DNA of 64,000 nucleotides from assembly GCF_005943945.1 (NCBI RefSeq), contig NZ_CP040710.1, positions 3,641,501 to 3,705,500 of the forward strand. The letters are read 5' to 3'. Shown in pieces: positions 25,647 to 34,350 of this stretch (the first letter of the stretch is position 1; each line of letters starts with the position of its first letter). Below the pieces are notes generated by a model. The model was not told the origin of the DNA, did no database searches, and saw only the letters and a list, made by a program, of their open reading frames with translations. A program made the translations under genes and the position numbers. This DNA comes from Aggregatimonas sangjinii. GTDB taxonomy: Bacteria > Bacteroidota > Bacteroidia > Flavobacteriales > Flavobacteriaceae.

Positions 25647-26018
25647 AAAACTCAATTCAAAACATCATAAATTGGCTATTGGCGATTTTAATGGTCGTTT
25701 TTTGAGCTTAACAAGTTTCTTGGTTTTATTCCGGTAGAACCACCAACTGACCCTACTGCTCAGCAATTTATGGGAACGATGTTTTCAACATACCTATCTG
25801 TAGTTGTTGCCATTGCTGAAATTATTGGTGGAATTTTATTAGCTATCCCAAAAACAAAAATTGTGGGCTGGTTTGAAGGCTTCCTTGTAATTTTCAATAT
25901 AGTTGTTCTTCACGTTGCACACGACTTTGTTGGCAATGTCATTTGGTTGCTACCAACCATACTATTTTTGACAGCAAACTATTTCCAAAAAGGAAAAATA
26001 TACTCACTTATAAATTAA
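25643..26018 (+). pseudogene. DoxX-like membrane protein, frameshifted in a T-homopolymer
   Basis: Reading from the ATG at 25643 gives MKNSIQNIINWLLAILMVVF and then a stop at about 25703. Removing one T from the six-T run at 25698-25703 continues in frame into ELNKFLGFIPVEPPTDPTAQQFM and the rest of a four-helix DoxX protein ending at 26018. It is either an inactivating mutation, a reversible phase-variable tract, or a sequencing error. It overlaps the peroxiredoxin stop and precedes the SDR by 5 bp, so the operon design is intact. Confidence 0.8.
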
Positions 26019-26023
26019 GAATT

Positions 26024-26857
26024 ATGAAAAACAAGATTTGGTTAATCACAGGTATATCAAGCGGTTTGGGTAAAGCACTTGCCGAATCCGTAATTGAAAA
26101 AGGCGACTTCGTCATCGGCACGTTTCGCAAGCAATCCCAAGTTGACGAATTCAACGAGAAATATTCCAATAGAGCCTTTTCAATACTTTTAGACATTACC
26201 GATGAACAAAGTATTGAAAGAAATGTAGAAAAATTGGTCTCAAAATTCGACAGTATTGACGTTTTGGTCAATAATGCCGGCGTTGGTTTTGTAGGGGCGA
26301 TTGAAGAAACATCGATGGAAGAGACCCGAAAAGTCTTTGAAGCAAATTTTTTCGGAACGTTGAAATTGACACAGGCAATACTTCCACATATGAGAAATGA
26401 AAAAAATGGACACATCGTCCAAATCTCGTCTCACGGTGGAATTAAGGCGTTTGCAGGTTTTGGGATTTACAATGCAAGTAAATTTGCATTGGAAGGTTTC
26501 AGCGAAGCTTTGTCACAAGAAGTTGAGCCTCTTGGAATTAAAGTTTTGATAGTTGAACCAGGACCGTTCAGAACAAATTTTGCAGGAAATGGACTTGGAG
26601 AAGCCGAAAAAGTAATTGATGATTATTCCGATACGGCAGGAGCGTTTAGAACCAAACTGAAAGGAGTTGATGGAAAACAAGAAGGACATCCTGTAAAAGC
26701 ATCGAAAGCAATTATTGACGCGGTCTACTCTGAAAATATAACACTTCGATTACCTCTTGGCAAAGTTCCACTTATGACAATCGGAATGAAATTGGATAGC
26801 GTCAAATCGGATTTAAAAAAGAACCGAAAAATCGCTGAACAAGCCGTGTACGAGTAA
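26024..26857 (+). CDS. short-chain dehydrogenase/reductase
   Basis: A classical SDR of 277 residues: NAD(P)-binding TGISSGLG at residues 8-15, NNAG near residue 84, catalytic Ser in ISSHGG and YNASK as the Tyr/Lys pair. The Arg in TFRK after the second strand suggests NADPH preference. The substrate is unknown. The ATG at 26024 is chosen over the in-frame upstream codon because it begins directly at the Rossmann fold. It is the last gene of the Crp/Fnr-led group. Confidence 0.9.
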   Translation: MKNKIWLITGISSGLGKALAESVIEKGDFVIGTFRKQSQVDEFNEKYSNRAFSILLDITDEQSIERNVEKLVSKFDSIDVLVNNAGVGFVGAIEETSMEETRKVFEANFFGTLKLTQAILPHMRNEKNGHIVQISSHGGIKAFAGFGIYNASKFALEGFSEALSQEVEPLGIKVLIVEPGPFRTNFAGNGLGEAEKVIDDYSDTAGAFRTKLKGVDGKQEGHPVKASKAIIDAVYSENITLRLPLGKVPLMTIGMKLDSVKSDLKKNRKIAEQAVYE

Positions 26858-26860
26858 TAA

Positions 26861-27105
26861 CGTGCCTCAACAACGTGACCGAGCCGATGAAGTAGCATTA
26901 GTCATAGCTTTTTATTGTTTACTTAGGAACTCATGTATTCGCTGCGCTCACGAGGACTGTGTAATTGTACTTCTAATACCCCTCTACAAAAGTGGGCGGT
27001 CTTTAAAACCGAAAAAGGTTTTCATTATATTTCCACAATATTGCGCGGATTTGCCTTACGGCAGGCAGGCTTCACAACTTGTCCGCCTTTGGGGGATAGT
27101 GCTGC
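26861..27105 (+). repeat. short attC-like remnant plus recurrent cassette variant (copy 5)
   Basis: CGTGCCTCAAC (26861) resembles the complement of GTGGCACA at the beginning of the preceding unit. Only 14 bp separate it from GATGAAGTAGCATTAG (26886), so the usual fold is missing and probably deleted. Copy 5 is 220 bp, ends ATAGTGCTGC before GTTGTTATTA, and shows uninterrupted the right-arm sequence (ACAACTTGTCCGCC) that the IS110 copies split elsewhere. Confidence 0.5.
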
Positions 27106-27290
27106 GTTGTTATTAAATTGGCGAAACGAGTTTGAAACAAGCTATGCTAACCATTAGGTTATTTCCTATTTTGTCTATCAAAATGATTAATTAATTTGGA
27201 TTTGTAAGAAAGCTGTCCTAAAGATTGGGGGATGCTCGGAAATACCTGACGAAAAATAACCTAATGCCAACAACGGTAACCCTTGCACAA
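27106..27290 (+). other. gene-less terminal unit of the array
   Basis: It begins GTTGTTATTA and ends near TAATGCCAACAAC, loosely complementary. No frame of useful length is present. The end GGTAACCCTTGCACAA resembles GGTAACCGTTGCACAAG at the left end of the IS1182 unit. From 27291 to the ggt start I see only ordinary intergenic sequence. Confidence 0.4.
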
Positions 27291-27490
27291 AACCTTTGAC
27301 CAAATATCCCAGCCTCAAGATAGCCCTTCTACAGATCGATTTTCAGATAGGATATTTATATATCAGGACGGGACATGTGCCGTTTTAAACGCCCGTAACG
27401 GCCCTTAAATAGCATGTAAGACCGAAAATGTGCACTTTTATCATACCGACGACGCTTTTTTTAAACTACCTTTCTCAAAATCAAAAACAG

Positions 27491-29203
27491 ATGAAAAAAA
27501 TTAAATTCGTGCTTTCTTTTGGCCTTTTTACCGCCATCGGTTGCCTGAGTGTAAAAGCGCAAACCTATGCCAAAAAAGCTATGGTCGTTTCCAGTAGCGA
27601 AATTGCCTCTACCGTCGGGGTCGATATCTTGAAAAAAGGTGGGAACGCAGTAGATGCTGCCGTAGCTACCGCATTTGCCTTGGCGGTCACCCATCCCGAA
27701 GCTGGAAATCTGGGCGGTGGTGGTTTTCTGGTGCTGATGGATACCATCGGGAACGCGACTACTATCGATTTTCGTGAAAAAGCGCCATTGCAAGCTACCG
27801 CCGATATGTTCCTGACCGAAGCGGGCGAATTGTTGAACGGTACGAATTTGTATGGTCAAGAATCATCGGTCAATCACATCGGTCTCAAATCCGTTGGGGT
27901 GCCCGGAACCGTGGCGGGCCTACACATGGCGCATAAAAAATACGGTCAGCTCCCTTGGGCAGCTTTGGTGCAACCCGCTATCGATTTGGCACAAAACGGC
28001 TTTCCGTTAACCTGGTCACTCTCCCAAGCTGCTACCTTCTTAAACGACAATTCAGAAATTCAGTTCTTGAAAGATTATTTTAAATCCGACGATGGCGATT
28101 TGGTACAATTCGGAGAAACCTGGAAGCAACCGGAATTGGCCACTACCTTAATCGCTATTCGGGATAAGGGACGGGATGGTTTCTACAAAGGCGAAGTTGC
28201 GCAGGAAATTGCCGATTATATGAAAGAGCACGGTGGAATCATCACCAAAAAGGACCTGAAAAAATATGAAGCGATTGAAAGAACCCCAATAAAGGGTACC
28301 TACAAGGAATACGAAATCTATTCAATGCCGCCACCGAGTTCCGGTGGGGTCGCCCTTATCGAGATGATGAATATGATGGAGCTGGCGCAATTGGATTCCA
28401 TTCCCTTCAACTCCACCGCCTACGTGCATTTGCTGGCCGAGGTCATGCGAAGGGCCTTCGCCGATAGGGCGGAGCATCTCGGAGATCCCGATTTCAATCC
28501 GGATATTCCATTAGAGTCTTTGATTTCAAAGGAGTTTGCCAAATCCCGTTTTAAAAATGTTGACATGGCCCAGGCCTCAACGAGCGACGCTTCCAAATTC
28601 GGGCAACTCTATGATGGGGAGAGTACTACTCATTTTTCCGTAGTGGATAAAAATGGTACTGCCGTTTCGGTAACTTATACACTCGAACACAGCTATGGCT
28701 CTGGAATGGGCTCTCCCAAACTCGGCTTTATATTCAATAACGAAATGGGGGATTTTAATCCGAAACCGAATACGACCACCGATACCGGCTTGATCGGAAC
28801 CGATCCTAACATCATTCAACCGGAAAAAAGAATGCTTTCCAGTATGACCCCGACCATTGTCGCCAAAGACGGCCGACCGTATCTCGTCATCGGGAGCCCC
28901 GGAGGGAGAACCATCATCAACACAGTTTTCCAGACGGTATTGGGTGTGGTGCAATATGATATGGGTATCGACAAGGCGATAGAAGCTATGAAAATCCACC
29001 ACCAGTGGTTACCCGATGTGATTAGATATGAAGAGCACCTGCTTTCGCCGGATACAAAGAATAATCTTGAACGTATGGGCCATCGCTTAAGGCCCGTAGG
29101 TAATCTGGGGTCTCTAATGGGAATCGTAGTGGATAAAAATAGAAAAATCCTGATCGGTGCTTCGGATTCTTCAAGCGGCGACGGTGCCGCCGTGGGGTAT
29201 TAA
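27491..29203 (+). CDS. ggt: gamma-glutamyltransferase
   Basis: Transfers or hydrolyses the gamma-glutamyl group of glutathione in the periplasm. The 570-residue precursor has a signal peptide (MKKIKFVLSFGLFTAIGCLSVKAQ) and autocleaves before the Thr of STTHFSVVD near residue 378, which becomes the nucleophile of the small subunit. GNAVDAAVAT, NLGGGGF and GSPGGRTIINTVFQ are further family motifs. The ATG at 27491 is used; a longer frame from 27428 would bury the signal peptide. It is the first ordinary gene after the cassette array. Confidence 0.95.
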   Translation: MKKIKFVLSFGLFTAIGCLSVKAQTYAKKAMVVSSSEIASTVGVDILKKGGNAVDAAVATAFALAVTHPEAGNLGGGGFLVLMDTIGNATTIDFREKAPLQATADMFLTEAGELLNGTNLYGQESSVNHIGLKSVGVPGTVAGLHMAHKKYGQLPWAALVQPAIDLAQNGFPLTWSLSQAATFLNDNSEIQFLKDYFKSDDGDLVQFGETWKQPELATTLIAIRDKGRDGFYKGEVAQEIADYMKEHGGIITKKDLKKYEAIERTPIKGTYKEYEIYSMPPPSSGGVALIEMMNMMELAQLDSIPFNSTAYVHLLAEVMRRAFADRAEHLGDPDFNPDIPLESLISKEFAKSRFKNVDMAQASTSDASKFGQLYDGESTTHFSVVDKNGTAVSVTYTLEHSYGSGMGSPKLGFIFNNEMGDFNPKPNTTTDTGLIGTDPNIIQPEKRMLSSMTPTIVAKDGRPYLVIGSPGGRTIINTVFQTVLGVVQYDMGIDKAIEAMKIHHQWLPDVIRYEEHLLSPDTKNNLERMGHRLRPVGNLGSLMGIVVDKNRKILIGASDSSSGDGAAVGY

Positions 29204-29344
29204 GAAAACCAAATACCAAAGTACTTATTGTCACAAAACCTTTGGATTAGGTACCGCGAACAACATACTGTCCCGCTTTCACTCGTCATGAACTGCGATA
29301 CCTATAGCGCTGTTACTAAAGCCTAATGTTGTTTGTTGCGCATT

Positions 29345-29380
29345 AAAAAAGGGAAGGCTTTCGCCCTCCCTTTCATTTTA
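29345..29380 (+). terminator. Rho-independent terminator after ggt
   Basis: Stem GGGAAGGC / GCCCTCCC with a four-base TTTC loop and a following T-rich tract, with an A-run before it. Confidence 0.65.
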
Positions 29381-29839
29381 ATAGTTACTACCCTTATGAA
29401 AACCGTATCAGTTTTAATGCGGTATGTCTTCGGTGATTTCGCCAGCTTTCGTGACGGGTCGTGGACCTGTCAAGGCTGGCATTGTTTTCAATATGTTGTT
29501 TCTTTGTATTCTTCATTTGTACTTCTTCTTTACTTCTTGTGATGGGTACAATAAGCACCCTTATCTACACTCCGCATTAGACGTGAACATCGCCCATAAA
29601 TTACAGTATTGGGAGAAGCTTAACACCGCATCGTGTCCTGTAGAAATGGCGATTGCATAACGGTTGACGGTTTATTATCCATTTTCTAAGATGCATCACT
29701 TTTTCTCCAGCCAAAGGAGGCACCATTTGTAATAGACCAATGTCGGTCAGTCGGCAGGGTAGAATCTATTTTTATTACCGATAGCGAAAGGACAACCATT
29801 GTTTTTACTATATTACAAAGCCTATTAAACAACGAACAT
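29381..29839. other. intergenic stretch without a recognisable gene
   Basis: Short frames exist on both strands, but none has a family, a start context or coding-like composition. I see no repeat shared with the cassette array. It separates ggt from the S41 protease gene. Confidence 0.5.
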
Positions 29840-31267
29840 ATGCATAAACTCATCTCGATTTTCTTTACATCGATCTTACTACTCTCTTGTGAAACAAATA
29901 AGAGCAAATCCACCGAAAATCAAGAAATCGACCTAAGGGGAAATTGGGAATACCTCGGTTTCGGCAAAGCGATTAGCATTAACGACAGTATCGTTAAAGG
30001 GTTTCATATTTCATCGGTTGGTAATGTGCCTTTATCGGATAACAACCTATCGGACTATTTTGAGTATTACACGGTCGACACCCTATCCAATGACACCATT
30101 CTTTTAAAAGATGGCGTTAAGACCTTTAAACTTTTTAGAAGCGACAAGGATTTCGAAAAAGATATACATGAAGATTTGTCGAACGATCCGAATTATAATT
30201 TCGAGGTGCTATGGCATACGTTCAATGAACAGTATTGCTATTTTAAGGAGCGAAGTATCGATTGGAAAGCGCTATACAATAACTATGCGCCCCAAGTTCA
30301 ATCAAACATGGAACCCTTGCCGCTCTTTTTACTATTCGAGAAGATGCTGGGAGAAATACAGGACGGTCACATTTCTATTGACGTTCCCGACGAATTGGAA
30401 GAGGCTTACGAAAATCAGACAGCCGACAATGGCAAGGAATCGAACGAGGACATTCCCGAGGGGTTGGAAAAAAGAGTAAAGGACCGAATCGTTGAAAAAC
30501 ATCTGAAGACCTTCGGTCGATTTAACCAAGGGGAACTCAAATGGGGCATGGTCGATACGCACGTCGCCTATATGCAAACCTCTAATATGATAAGTTGGGC
30601 ACATTACCCCATTGCCGATAGTTTATCGAAGGACCAATTTTGGTCGGAATGGTGGAAAAAACTGAACCAAGCCAAGAATCATCACGATGATGTGGCGGAA
30701 GGCACCCGATTTATTATGGATTCCATTGTACGTACTGTGGCAGACGCGAAGGCCTTTATCATCGACCTGCGGTTTAACGGTGGTGGTTTTGACGATGCAT
30801 CCGTTGAAATACTAAACCACTTTATACATAATAAGACCGAAATAGGCACGAAGAAAGTAAAATTAGGTGGCGGGTTTACCGAAAAACAATCCATTATGCT
30901 TACACCGTCCGAAAGGCCATTTAAAGGAAAACTGTTTATCTTGACCAGTCATGAGACTGCAAGCGCGGCTGAATTGTTGGTGTTAGGAAGTAAGGAATTG
31001 CCAAACGCTAAAATTATAGGTGGGACCACCGAGGGTGTTTTTTCCGATATTTTGCGCAAAAAACTTCCCAACGGTTGGAAATATGGTCTATCGAATATGA
31101 TTTATGAATCGGTAGACGGTGTGAGTTACGAGGAGGTTGGGATTTCGCCGGATATTACCCTCGATTATCCCGTGCGCTCAAAAGATTTTTATGAGTATCT
31201 TTTGGAGGATGTAAAGGATGGGGACGATGCCATCCTAAAGGTCATCGATGAAATAAACGGAGATTAA
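29840..31267 (+). CDS. S41-family (tail-specific) protease-like lipoprotein
   Basis: A 475-residue lipoprotein (lipobox LLSC near residue 18). An N-terminal lipocalin-like segment (GNWEYLGFGKAISINDSIVKG) precedes the S41 core: DLRFNGGGFD near residue 310 and TSHETASAAELLVLGSKE near residue 373, with the nucleophile Ser in TASAAE. There is no clear PDZ domain. It probably cleaves peptides in the periplasm or at the cell surface. Confidence 0.85.
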   Translation: MHKLISIFFTSILLLSCETNKSKSTENQEIDLRGNWEYLGFGKAISINDSIVKGFHISSVGNVPLSDNNLSDYFEYYTVDTLSNDTILLKDGVKTFKLFRSDKDFEKDIHEDLSNDPNYNFEVLWHTFNEQYCYFKERSIDWKALYNNYAPQVQSNMEPLPLFLLFEKMLGEIQDGHISIDVPDELEEAYENQTADNGKESNEDIPEGLEKRVKDRIVEKHLKTFGRFNQGELKWGMVDTHVAYMQTSNMISWAHYPIADSLSKDQFWSEWWKKLNQAKNHHDDVAEGTRFIMDSIVRTVADAKAFIIDLRFNGGGFDDASVEILNHFIHNKTEIGTKKVKLGGGFTEKQSIMLTPSERPFKGKLFILTSHETASAAELLVLGSKELPNAKIIGGTTEGVFSDILRKKLPNGWKYGLSNMIYESVDGVSYEEVGISPDITLDYPVRSKDFYEYLLEDVKDGDDAILKVIDEINGD

Positions 31268-31341
31268 TCCGTCGATAAATCGGAAAAATCAACATCCGGA
31301 CACATGCATTACAAAAGAAGGCGGATAAAGAAATTCTAGTG

Positions 31342-31349
31342 TACTTTTG
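31342..31349 (+). promoter_or_regulatory. -7 promoter box directly before pdeM
   Basis: TACTTTTG, an exact TAnnTTTG match ending only 4 bp before the ATG at 31354; the transcript would be leaderless or nearly so. Confidence 0.5.
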
Positions 31350-31353
31350 CATC

Positions 31354-32025
31354 ATGACCCAATCCATTCGAATAAATGACAACAACTTTATCATGCACCC
31401 GTCGGGTGTTTTGTTTTGGGAGGAGAAGGCCACGCTTTTGATCAGCGATGTACATTTGGGCAAGGTCTCCCACTTTCGCAAGTTTGGTGCGGCCGTACCT
31501 CAGAAGGCCGTGGCGAAAAATTTTGAGCTGTTGTCCACTGCATTCGAACACTTTCAGCCTAAAGTCATCTGTTTTATGGGTGATCTGTTTCATTCTTCGC
31601 TGAACAAAGAATGGAATCTGTTCGAAACATGGGTCAAAAACACTAATGCCAAAATCATTCTCGTCGCAGGAAACCACGATATCATTTCACCACTAAAATA
31701 TGAGGATTTGGGGATTTTGGTCGTTTCCGAGATTCAGCAAGACGGTTTCCTATTGACCCATCATCCAGAAGAACGCGAAGGGTTTTTCAACTTTTCGGGG
31801 CACATCCATCCTGCGGTAAGACTCCGCGGTGCGGGCCGGCAAACGGTACGCCTTTCCTGCTTTTATAGCACGCCGGATCAAATGATTCTTCCCGCCTTCG
31901 GGGAGTTCACGGGTACCTATGTGCTGGAACCCCAACAAAATACATTGATTTTTGCCACTACGGGAGAAGAAGTCTTTCCAGTAACGCTTACCGAATCGAA
32001 GAAAAGAAAACGCTTTTCGCGTTAA
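31354..32025 (+). CDS. pdeM: ligase-associated DNA damage response phosphoesterase/endonuclease PdeM
   Basis: A 223-residue calcineurin-like metallophosphoesterase: SDVHLGK (metal Asp/His) near residue 31, GDLFHSS near residue 75, GNHD near residue 107, HHPEER and SGHIHPAVR. PdeM is defined by linkage to the ligase-associated exonuclease, ligase and helicase. Here those three lie at 5591-11441 and the array sits between. The ATG at 31354 is preferred over the in-frame codon at 31339, which would lie upstream of the -7 box. Confidence 0.9.
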   Translation: MTQSIRINDNNFIMHPSGVLFWEEKATLLISDVHLGKVSHFRKFGAAVPQKAVAKNFELLSTAFEHFQPKVICFMGDLFHSSLNKEWNLFETWVKNTNAKIILVAGNHDIISPLKYEDLGILVVSEIQQDGFLLTHHPEEREGFFNFSGHIHPAVRLRGAGRQTVRLSCFYSTPDQMILPAFGEFTGTYVLEPQQNTLIFATTGEEVFPVTLTESKKRKRFSR

Positions 32026-32067
32026 TTTTAGCTTTTGCGAAATAGTATCTTTCGCCAAAATCGTATC

Positions 32068-32859
32068 ATGAAAAAATCGCTTTCCATTTTCAACCTACTT
32101 TCGGTGGTTCTGGTCATAGTGGTCAACTATATCTCGCAAATTGTCGAATTCAACGGAGTGACCATCGGCGAAATGAGCCGGAGGTACGACAACCTTTTTA
32201 CTCCGGCAGGTTACGCCTTTTCCATTTGGGGCATAATTTTCCTGCTCTTATTGGCCTACGGGGTGTATCAAGTGCGAAAGGCCTTTTCCACGAAGGACAC
32301 CTCAAATTTTATTCAACAAACCGGACCCTGGTTCATATTGGCCAATCTCCTGAATTGCACTTGGGTCATCGTGTTCGCCTACGATTTTACGGGCCTCTCC
32401 GTACTGGTCATGTTGGGCATTCTCTTTTCCCTGATAAAAATAATTTTGAATACCGATATGGAACGATGGGACGCACCTATAGGCACTATCGCATTTGTAT
32501 GGTGGCCCATATGCATCTATAGCGGTTGGATCGCCGTCGCGACCATTGCCAATATTTCGGCCTATTTGATAAAAATCGGTTGGGAAGGTGGTCCGCTTTC
32601 CGAAATTACATGGACGTTCATCATGATCAGCGTCGCGACCTTGGTAAATCTCCTCATGGTCTATAAACGAAATATGCGGGAATTCGCCTTAGTAGGTATA
32701 TGGGCACTGGTCGCTATTTTTATGCGCCATCAAACGGACTATATTTCCATAGCTTATACTGCACTGGGGTGTAGTGTTGTTCTTCTTATCGCCACCGCCA
32801 TTCACGGATATCGGAATAGGGAAACGAATCCTTTTCAAAAATTAAGGGGTGAGTTATAA
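32068..32859 (+). CDS. TspO/MBR-like tryptophan-rich membrane protein
   Basis: A 263-residue integral membrane protein with about seven hydrophobic segments and many Trp residues. FTPAGYAFSIWGIIFLLL resembles the ligand-cavity region of TspO proteins, and LNCTWVIVFAYDFTGLS and FVWWPICIYSGWIAVA continue the pattern. TspO members bind porphyrins or act as sensors; the role here is unknown. It follows pdeM by 42 bp. Confidence 0.8.
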   Translation: MKKSLSIFNLLSVVLVIVVNYISQIVEFNGVTIGEMSRRYDNLFTPAGYAFSIWGIIFLLLLAYGVYQVRKAFSTKDTSNFIQQTGPWFILANLLNCTWVIVFAYDFTGLSVLVMLGILFSLIKIILNTDMERWDAPIGTIAFVWWPICIYSGWIAVATIANISAYLIKIGWEGGPLSEITWTFIMISVATLVNLLMVYKRNMREFALVGIWALVAIFMRHQTDYISIAYTALGCSVVLLIATAIHGYRNRETNPFQKLRGEL

Positions 32860-32988
32860 AGTTCAAGTTGTTTTACCGGCCGTTAAAAATGTTCAAATAC
32901 CTTCTGAAATCCACTTGTGATAGTTTTTTTGAAATCATATGTTGATGACCTTCCAACAGCAAACTCCGGGGCAAAATCAATTTCACGC

Positions 32989-34347
32989 TTACACCATACT
33001 CTTTACATCGTTCGCCCAGGATGGGTAAGTGAAAATCGTCTGCTTTATTTGGTCGGCCGTCATACCCATATTGATGGCCATAGCAAAGATATTGATGGTG
33101 TCTCCGGCCTCGGGGCCCAGCAAGTGCGCCCCCACGATTTCGTTCGTCCGCTGGTTCAAAATGATTTTATAGGCATATACCGGGGCGTTCATGCGTCTAG
33201 CGTTGAACCACCCTGGAACAGATTCATGTTTTACAATTACATTTTTGTAACGCGCCTTGGCTTCTTTTTCGGAATACCCTACGGAAGCCATGTTCGGCAG
33301 AGTAAATGCTACCGAGGGAATGACCGGAATATCCAATTTCTTGTGATTCCCTTTGATTAGGTTCTCGGCTACCACATAACCCTCCCGACCGGACAATGGT
33401 GTTAGGGGGAGTCCGTTATCGGATACATCGCCACAGGCGTACACGTCGGGATTGGTTTTACTTTGTAAAAAGGTATTGGTGGCAATTCCGTTTTCATTGA
33501 AGGCAACATCACCTTTCTCCAAATCAAGTTCTGAAATAGCGGGGATCCGGCCCGCCGTGTTAAATACAGCCCTGGATTTCATGGTCTTCGTCTTTCCGTT
33601 CTTGGTATAGGTCAGCTTGAAGTTCTTGCGCAATTTTTTGACAGCGGTCGTATCGGCCTTAAAAATAAACGCAATACCTATTCTCTTGGAGTATGTGATT
33701 AATTCCGTGACCAAATCGGCATCGAATACCGGTAAAATACGTTCTCCGGATTCGATTACCGTAACCTTTGCTCCGGAACGGACGGCCATATGTGCAAATT
33801 CCATTCCGACATAACCCCCACCGATAAACGTAATATGTTTGGGCAACTTTTTTAAATTTAAAAAGTCATCACTCGTCTTTAAGTGCTTGCTTCCTTTAAA
33901 ATCGAGCGGTCGTGGTTCGTATCCGGTTGCGATTACGATTTTATCCGCCTGAACGGTTTTGCCTTCTACGGAGAGCCTATGGGTATCCAAGAACTTTGGG
34001 GATTGATGGTACAAGTCGATGTCCAGCTTTTTCAGGTCTTTTTCCGTCGCAGACGGAATGGATTTGGTGAATTTCCGTTTGTATTTCTGCTGTTGTTTCC
34101 AATTGGTCCGCAGCATCTTTCGAACACCCTTTCCCAAAAGGTTTTCTGCCGATTCCCGTATCTCGATAGCGGCCAACAGTACTTTTTTTGGATCACATCC
34201 TCGATTCGAACAGGTACCCCCGAATTCCCTCTTATCCGCAATGGCCACTTTTTGTCCTGCCTTAACGCACTCTTTAGCAACCGTCTGCCCGGCGATACCG
34301 CTTCCGATTACGAATACATCATATTTTTTTGCTTCCGTCTTTTCCAT
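32989..34347 (-). CDS. pyridine nucleotide-disulfide oxidoreductase
   Basis: A 452-residue flavoprotein. FAD-binding GSGIAGQTVA at residues 12-21, the redox-active dithiol in GGTCSNRGCDPKK (C-x4-C) near residue 45, a second NAD(P)-binding GGGYVGMEF near residue 177, ACGDVSDNGLPLTP for FAD, and a C-terminal dimerisation domain. It lacks the C-terminal HP-E catalytic pair of true dihydrolipoyl dehydrogenases as far as I can see, so the substrate is undefined; it is glutathione-reductase-like. It lies 3 bp after the SDR stop. Confidence 0.9.
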   Translation of the reverse strand: MEKTEAKKYDVFVIGSGIAGQTVAKECVKAGQKVAIADKREFGGTCSNRGCDPKKVLLAAIEIRESAENLLGKGVRKMLRTNWKQQQKYKRKFTKSIPSATEKDLKKLDIDLYHQSPKFLDTHRLSVEGKTVQADKIVIATGYEPRPLDFKGSKHLKTSDDFLNLKKLPKHITFIGGGYVGMEFAHMAVRSGAKVTVIESGERILPVFDADLVTELITYSKRIGIAFIFKADTTAVKKLRKNFKLTYTKNGKTKTMKSRAVFNTAGRIPAISELDLEKGDVAFNENGIATNTFLQSKTNPDVYACGDVSDNGLPLTPLSGREGYVVAENLIKGNHKKLDIPVIPSVAFTLPNMASVGYSEKEAKARYKNVIVKHESVPGWFNARRMNAPVYAYKIILNQRTNEIVGAHLLGPEAGDTINIFAMAINMGMTADQIKQTIFTYPSWANDVKSMV

Positions 34348-34350
34348 AAT

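Larger units (their letters stand above)
11644..27290 (+). mobile_element. integron-like gene cassette array without integrase in the window (CALIN-like)
   Basis: Successive units begin with GTT plus a variable heptamer and end with its reverse complement, then a foldable spacer leading to the next GTT. Seen pairs: GTTGTAGCCA 11644 / TGGCTACAA 12837; GTTGTAAGC 14694 / GCTTACAAC 15453; GTTACCCACA 15646 / TGTGGGTAAC 16171; GTTGCCATTA 16644 / TAATGGCAAA 17421; GTTGGGTGCA 17893 / TGCACCCAAC 19243; GTTAGGCACT 20938 / AGTGCCTAAC 22640. This start / inverse-core complementarity plus imperfect palindromic spacers is the defining architecture of integron attC cassettes. No tyrosine recombinase is encoded here, and the cores depart from GTTRRRY in several units, so integron identity is inference. 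Confidence 0.65.

Noticed and set aside
24978-26857. Toxin-antitoxin or defence island in the cassette array
   Set aside because: No nuclease, restriction, CBASS or toxin motif is visible in the recognisable payloads; only the unknown membrane protein keeps this open.
11644-27290. Prophage or conjugative element as the source of the accessory region
   Set aside because: No phage structural, relaxase, Tra or phage integrase gene is found; payloads are single unrelated genes.
29381-29839. Small gene in the region between ggt and the S41 protease
   Set aside because: Frames up to 78 codons exist but lack start context, homology and coding character.
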